From positions 2,170,001 to 2,234,000 of the forward strand of contig OY829369.1 of assembly GCA_963691775.1 (NCBI GenBank): a stretch of DNA of 64,000 bases, read 5' to 3'. This stretch comes from JAZBPO01 sp963691775. GTDB taxonomy: Bacteria; Pseudomonadota; Gammaproteobacteria; Pseudomonadales; Azotimanducaceae. A program made the translations under genes and the position numbers. Below are positions 59,592-64,000 of this stretch, piece by piece (the stretch's first letter is position 1; each line of letters opens with the position of its first letter). The notes below the pieces were generated by a model that worked only from the letters and a program-made list of their open reading frames with translations, was not told the origin of the DNA and did not search any database.

Positions 59592-61370
59592 ATGGATATC
59601 TACTCCAGCGCAATCGCCCTGAGCCTTCTCGTCTACGTGGTCGTCGGGAACCTCGCAGGGCGCGGCGTGAAGGGACTCGATGATTACTACGTCGGCGGCC
59701 GTCGGGCGCCGACCTTCCTCATAGTGGGCACGCTCGTCGCGAGCCTCATGAGCTCGAGCCTGTTCCTAGGCGAAGTCGGATTCGCCTACGACGGTCAGGC
59801 GGGCCCCTATGTACTCTTTCCCCAGATGGCCTGTGCGGGCTACGTCCTCGGCGCGCTGCTGTTCGGTCGCTACCTGCGCCGAAGCCGCGCTACGACGGTC
59901 GCCGAGTACTTTGGCGCGCGCTTTGCCAGCTCGAGAATCCAGCAGCTCGCAGGGCTCACCGTGATCTTCGCCCTGAGCGGCTATCTGCTGGCCGTAACCC
60001 AGGGCGGGGCCATTGTCCTCGAGGAAATCACCGAGCTGGACTATCGCGAGGCACTCGTCATCGCATGGCTCTCCTACACCGGCTTTACGGTCTATTCGGG
60101 TTCTCGCGGAGTCCTGATGACCGACACGCTCATGTTTCTCCTTTTTGCGACTGTCAGCGTCTGCTCCATCGCATGGATGATCGATGCCCTTGGCGGCTGG
60201 CCCCACGTGCTGGCGACGCTTTCGAACCTGGAATCGAAGCCGGACCTCATGTCTTGGCACGGCATTGTCGGGCCCGGAACACAATGGCCAACAGCGTCCG
60301 ACTATCTTGTCTGGGCCGTGATCATCGACACGAGCTGGCTGCTCGTCTATGCGATCAGCCCCTGGCAGTCGAGCCGCCACCTCATGGCACGCAATGAGCA
60401 CGTCGTCCTGCGCTCCGCCATCTGTGCCTGTATCGCCGTTGCGATCCTGCAGGTCGCTATCTACGCGATGGGCGGCGTCATCAACGTCGCATCCCCCGAC
60501 ATCGAGCCTTACGAGCGAGCGACGATCTGGGCGTCTGTGAACGTGCTCCCCCCCTTGCTCGGCGCCTTGATGCTCTCCGGCATCATCGCAGCGGCCCTGT
60601 CGTCGGCGTCGACCTTCATGACGCTGGTGAGCTTCAGCATCACCCGTGATCTCGGTCTGTCGGACCATCTCCCGGAATCCGCGACACTGCGACTCAGCCG
60701 CATCATGATGTTCGCCGTGGGCGCCGCAGTTCTAGTCGTGGCCCTCTTCGTTCCCGCAGACATCTTCTGGCTGATGATCTTCATCGGCACCGTGTTTGCT
60801 TCTGCCTGGGGCCCCGTCGGACTCATGAGCATCTGGAGCGATCGGATCACGGAACCCGCAGCCTTCTGGGGAATGCTGACGGGGCTCGCCGGCAACGTCC
60901 TGCCGAAGCTCCTCGAGGTGACTGGCGTGATCGCGCTACCCGCCTACGCAGACCCGGCACTTCTAGGTTTCGCCGCGAGCCTCGCCGTCATTGTCGTTAT
61001 CTCCCGACGCACGGAACGGCGCGAGGTGGAACGCGCTTACCTGGAGCGTCTGCACAGTACGCCGCCGGGAGAGCGGGACGCTGCCCTGGTGCGCTCGACG
61101 CTGCGTCTACCTTGGGCTCTGATCGCCATCAACGCCATCGCCGTGCCTGTACTGCTGGGCATCTTCTACGTGTACCCGTATCAGCGTGCAAAGGGCGCAA
61201 CGATCGACGGCATGCTGAATCCGCTGACGGGCGAGTTCGCGCTGCTGGTGTCCTGGTTCCTGCTCTACGGCGTTGTGGGTTTCGCTGCGCTGCGGATGAT
61301 TCGCACCTCCTACGGGCGCAGCGAAAGGACGAGCTCAGCGAAGGACCAGGCCGCAACGCCGACGCCCTGA
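59592..61370 (+). CDS. Sodium:solute symporter family transporter
   Basis: 592 residues with about thirteen helices in the SSS/LeuT-like layout: GLDDYYVGGRRAPTFLIVGT (family GGR motif), LMSSSLFLGEVGFAYDGQAG, TVAEYFGARFASSRIQQLAG, ALVIAWLSYTGFTVYSGSRG and SGIIAAALSSASTFMTLVSF (Na+ site Ser/Ala block). Takes up an organic solute with sodium. The substrate is unknown, but location beside amine oxidases and an AraC regulator suggests an amine, betaine or amino-acid derivative. Confidence 0.9.
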   Translation: MDIYSSAIALSLLVYVVVGNLAGRGVKGLDDYYVGGRRAPTFLIVGTLVASLMSSSLFLGEVGFAYDGQAGPYVLFPQMACAGYVLGALLFGRYLRRSRATTVAEYFGARFASSRIQQLAGLTVIFALSGYLLAVTQGGAIVLEEITELDYREALVIAWLSYTGFTVYSGSRGVLMTDTLMFLLFATVSVCSIAWMIDALGGWPHVLATLSNLESKPDLMSWHGIVGPGTQWPTASDYLVWAVIIDTSWLLVYAISPWQSSRHLMARNEHVVLRSAICACIAVAILQVAIYAMGGVINVASPDIEPYERATIWASVNVLPPLLGALMLSGIIAAALSSASTFMTLVSFSITRDLGLSDHLPESATLRLSRIMMFAVGAAVLVVALFVPADIFWLMIFIGTVFASAWGPVGLMSIWSDRITEPAAFWGMLTGLAGNVLPKLLEVTGVIALPAYADPALLGFAASLAVIVVISRRTERREVERAYLERLHSTPPGERDAALVRSTLRLPWALIAINAIAVPVLLGIFYVYPYQRAKGATIDGMLNPLTGEFALLVSWFLLYGVVGFAALRMIRTSYGRSERTSSAKDQAATPTP

Positions 61371-61402
61371 GTGGCTGCTCCGGCGACCGATCCGGGGGCG
61401 CG

Positions 61403-62611
61403 TCAGTAGAGGAGCGCGGGCGTCTTGCGCGCGTGCGGCGGCGCAAGAAATGGCGCGTCGAGCTTCGTGCAACGCTCGATGCGGCTGTGATGCCTCAGCT
61501 CCTTCTCATAATAGATCTCGACCCACATCTCGGCATCAAGATAACGGGTATCAATCACTGCGAGGGCGATGTTTGCCTTCGCGACGGGCGACCACATTGC
61601 AGAGGTGACGTAGCCGATCTCCCGGGTGCACGCCTTGTCGCGATAGACGTGTGAACCCTCGGCAGGGCGATTGCCAGCAATGTCGAGCTTGGTGAGGGTA
61701 AAGGCAGGGCCCTTGCGCTGCGCCTCCAGCAACGCCGCCCGGCCACTGAAATGAGGCTTCTTGAAGTCGACCAGCCACCCCAGATCGAGGTCGAAGGGCG
61801 TCTGGTCGTGCTCAAAATTGACTGTCTTCAGCGCTTCACTGAATTCCGCGTCGGGCATGATGAACGCGGCCTCGAGACGAGCCATGTTCGTGGCGGTCTC
61901 ACCGTAGGGCTGTATGCCGAAGTCCTCGCCGGCAGCATAGAGTGCATCCCACATCGCAAGCGCGTGTTCCGCATCGACCCAGAGTTCGTAACCGAGATCA
62001 CCGGTGAACCCGGTGCGGGACACCATTAGCGTCGTGCCCTGAAAGGGGAAATAGCGGATCTCGAAAGGCCGGCAGGTCTCGATGTCCTCGAGGCCCATAC
62101 GCTTGAGTACAGAGCAGGAGGTCGGACCCTGCACGGATAGCGCGGCTGTCTCCTCAGTCACATCCCTGACCTCCACCGCATCGAACCCAAGACAGCTCTT
62201 GCGCAGCCAGGCAAGGCAGGGGCTTCCGCAGGTGAGCATGTAGCGCTGCTCGCCAAGCCGGAAGATCGTCCCGTCATCGATGATTCGGCCCTCGTCCGTG
62301 CACCACACGCAGTAGGACACGCGGTTGAGCCGGAACTTGGTCACGTCGCGCGTGACCATACGATTGAGCATGGCTTCGGCATCGGGACCCGAGATCTCGT
62401 ACTTCTGCATCGGACTGATGTCGTAGGTCCCGCACAGGTTCCGAATACAGAAGTACTCGTACTCGACGTCGTAGAAGTAGTCGGCGAACTTCACCCCATT
62501 CCAGCTCGACCACGCTTCGCGGACGTTGAGCGCCGCCAATCGGGGGTGAAACGGCGAAAGCTTCGGACGCTCGCCGGCGAAGGGATCCTGCGCGTGGCTG
62601 GGCTCACTCAT
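61403..62611 (-). CDS. GcvT-family aminomethyltransferase / demethylase
   Basis: 402 residues. The folate-binding fold of T-protein: MLNRMVTRDVTKFRLNRVSY, CVWCTDEGRIIDDGTIFRLG, LSVQGPTSCSVLKRMGLEDI, SRTGFTGDLGYELWVDAEHA (YTGE-like clamp), and FSGRAALLEAQRKGPAFTL, with a C-terminal barrel (EIGYVTSAMWSP). Members transfer a methyl or aminomethyl group to tetrahydrofolate, including dimethylglycine- or DMSP-type demethylases. Its start overlaps the adjacent FAD oxidase stop by 8 bases, so the two act together. PurU at 50906 could recycle the folate. Confidence 0.88.
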   Translation of the reverse strand: MSEPSHAQDPFAGERPKLSPFHPRLAALNVREAWSSWNGVKFADYFYDVEYEYFCIRNLCGTYDISPMQKYEISGPDAEAMLNRMVTRDVTKFRLNRVSYCVWCTDEGRIIDDGTIFRLGEQRYMLTCGSPCLAWLRKSCLGFDAVEVRDVTEETAALSVQGPTSCSVLKRMGLEDIETCRPFEIRYFPFQGTTLMVSRTGFTGDLGYELWVDAEHALAMWDALYAAGEDFGIQPYGETATNMARLEAAFIMPDAEFSEALKTVNFEHDQTPFDLDLGWLVDFKKPHFSGRAALLEAQRKGPAFTLTKLDIAGNRPAEGSHVYRDKACTREIGYVTSAMWSPVAKANIALAVIDTRYLDAEMWVEIYYEKELRHHSRIERCTKLDAPFLAPPHARKTPALLY

Positions 62612-64000
62612 CGTGGAAATCGTCTTCCGGAACAGTGTTGGGTCGCTTGAGGTCCATGAGAATCTCGCGCGCTGCGTTGGCCCCGCACACGGCCGATACG
62701 CCGCCGCCCGGGTGCGTGGACGAACCGCACATGTACAAATTTTTCAAAGGCATGCGGTACTGACCGTAGCCCGGGAAGGGACGGTTGAAGAACAGTTGGT
62801 CGATCGTCAGCTCGCCCTGGAAGATGTTGCCCTCCGTGAGCCCGATCTCATTCTCGATCTCATGCGGCGTACGGACCTCCATGTGCACGATGAGATCCTT
62901 GAACCCCGGCGCGTAGCGTTCGATCTTGTCGATGACCGTTGCACCGAAGGCATCGCGCTTCTCCGGTGTCCAGGGGCCATCGCTCAGCTCCGGCGGGCAG
63001 TACTGGATGAAGTTGGACATCCAGTGTTTTCCCGCGGGGGCGACCGTTGGATCCCAGGCGGACGGGATTACCGATTCGATGAACGGATCGTCAGACCAGG
63101 TACCGCGCTTCCAGCAGTCGTAGGCGCGCTCCATGGTCTCCAGAGATCCGACAAAACCTTGCCCGCCACGATCCAGGTACCGGTTGTCGGGCACGCCCGT
63201 GAACTTCGGCAGCCCGCTGAGGGCAATATTTACCTTTCCCGATGAGCCGCGAATCTTGAAGTTCTTCGCCCGCCGGTAAATGTCCTCGGGGAGGTCTGCT
63301 CGGTCGATGACTTTGGTGAACGTTCGCTTTGCATCGAGGTTGGAGACGACGATACCCGCCGAAAGCTCGTCTCCGTTCTCCAGAATCACCCCGTCGGCAC
63401 GTCCGTTGTTGACCCGGATGCGAGCGACACCGGCCTCCGTGCGCAGCTCGCCCCCGAAGGACTTGTATGCTGATGCGATCGCATCGGAGATGGCCCCCAT
63501 GCCGCCCCGCGCAAGCCCCCAGGCGCCGATACTGCCGTCCACGTCGCCCATGACGTGATGCAGCAGAATGTAGGCAGAGCCGGGCGAGTAGACGCCAAGC
63601 GCGGTCCCGATGATCCCCGGGCTGGCCATGGCGCCCTTGATCAGATCGTTTTCGAAATAGTCCTCGAGGAACTCCGCGGCGCTCATCGTGAAGAACCGGA
63701 TGTATTCGTACAGCTCCCGCTCGCCCAGCGCCCAGAACTGCTTGGCGAGAAACAGCAATTCCTGCATATCACGCAACCGGAACGACGAGGGGTCCGGCGG
63801 CGTTCGCATGAGCGTCTTGCGAATCACCTGGGAGTAACGTGTGAGATCGGCCTGGAAGCGGAACATCGCATCCGCATCGTGCGGTGAGTGGCGCCTGAGT
63901 TCGTTGTAGGACGCGGTTTCGTCCTGATAGCTGAACAGCCGCTCGTCGCCGTTGCCGAAGGTCACCGTGCCGAGATACGGCACGATCATGAGACCGTGTC
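62604..64000 (-). CDS. Phytoene-desaturase-like FAD-dependent oxidoreductase, partial (runs off window)
   Basis: At least 465 residues; the N-terminal Rossmann part lies outside the window, and the frame stays open to base 64000. Visible parts resemble the 53069 protein: GAWGLARGGMGAISDAIASA, RIRVNNGRADGVILENGDEL, VVSNLDAKRTFTKVIDR and the C-terminal clasp LYMCGSSTHPGGGVSAVCGA. Oxidises an amine or carbon chain with FAD. It is coupled to the GcvT-like gene, forming an oxidase-folate-transferase pair as in sarcosine/dimethylglycine-type catabolism. Confidence 0.88.
   Translation of the reverse strand, partial: HGLMIVPYLGTVTFGNGDERLFSYQDETASYNELRRHSPHDADAMFRFQADLTRYSQVIRKTLMRTPPDPSSFRLRDMQELLFLAKQFWALGERELYEYIRFFTMSAAEFLEDYFENDLIKGAMASPGIIGTALGVYSPGSAYILLHHVMGDVDGSIGAWGLARGGMGAISDAIASAYKSFGGELRTEAGVARIRVNNGRADGVILENGDELSAGIVVSNLDAKRTFTKVIDRADLPEDIYRRAKNFKIRGSSGKVNIALSGLPKFTGVPDNRYLDRGGQGFVGSLETMERAYDCWKRGTWSDDPFIESVIPSAWDPTVAPAGKHWMSNFIQYCPPELSDGPWTPEKRDAFGATVIDKIERYAPGFKDLIVHMEVRTPHEIENEIGLTEGNIFQGELTIDQLFFNRPFPGYGQYRMPLKNLYMCGSSTHPGGGVSAVCGANAAREILMDLKRPNTVPEDDFHDE

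Overview
The window reads as a high-GC gammaproteobacterial chromosome. The evidence is the conserved gene orders at the left end: secB-grxC-rhodanese divergent from gpmI-envC-ctp-yibQ, then hisB-hisA, asmA-like, mutY and yggX. Species cannot be fixed from sequence alone; a free-living, probably marine or environmental gammaproteobacterium is an inference from the catabolic genes on the right.

Left core (1-13110): housekeeping genes for protein export, thiol redox, glycolysis, cell-division amidase activation, periplasmic proteolysis, histidine synthesis, outer-membrane maintenance and base-excision repair, ending in tRNA-Phe(GAA).

Accessory island (about 13111-48972): it starts just after tRNA-Phe and is built around an IS91-family (HUH, rolling-circle) element. 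One intact transposase (19358-20887) is followed by a ~245 bp structured 3' terminus ending in CTATCCCC. That terminus occurs 12 times (copies A-L), always on the same strand. The right edge is always at the same base, while the left edge lies at a different point inside the transposase gene or its 3' flank. Between copies lie unrelated DNA blocks with different base composition: a lipoprotein hydrolase; a double-glycine-leader bacteriocin-like peptide with a small membrane protein; MerR plus ATP-grasp; GNAT plus a sterol-desaturase/HTTM operon with an HTH regulator; AT-rich Bacteroidota-like debris; an HD phosphohydrolase; a truncated glycine-rich peptide with a small membrane protein; hypothetical membrane pairs; TetR plus SRPBCC plus hydrolase; a CHAT protease; TetR plus SRPBCC with two matching operators; and another hypothetical pair. 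IS110 copies (with a conserved structured leader that may encode a guide RNA), an IS3 fragment and a RAYT transposase are embedded. Many genes at block edges are cut or fused to the repeat. This is the pattern expected from repeated one-ended rolling-circle transposition, and the island behaves as a same-strand cassette archive that is neither an integron nor a CRISPR.

Right core (48973-64000): a catabolic neighbourhood with an MFS transporter, cupin, formyl-tetrahydrofolate deformylase (PurU), membrane proteins, two phytoene-desaturase-like FAD oxidases, gamma-glutamyltransferase, a PuuB-like amine oxidase, an AraC-type regulator, a sodium/solute symporter and a GcvT-like aminomethyltransferase. 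Together they suggest uptake and oxidative breakdown of a gamma-glutamylated or N-methylated amine, with one-carbon units passing through tetrahydrofolate; the substrate is not identifiable here.
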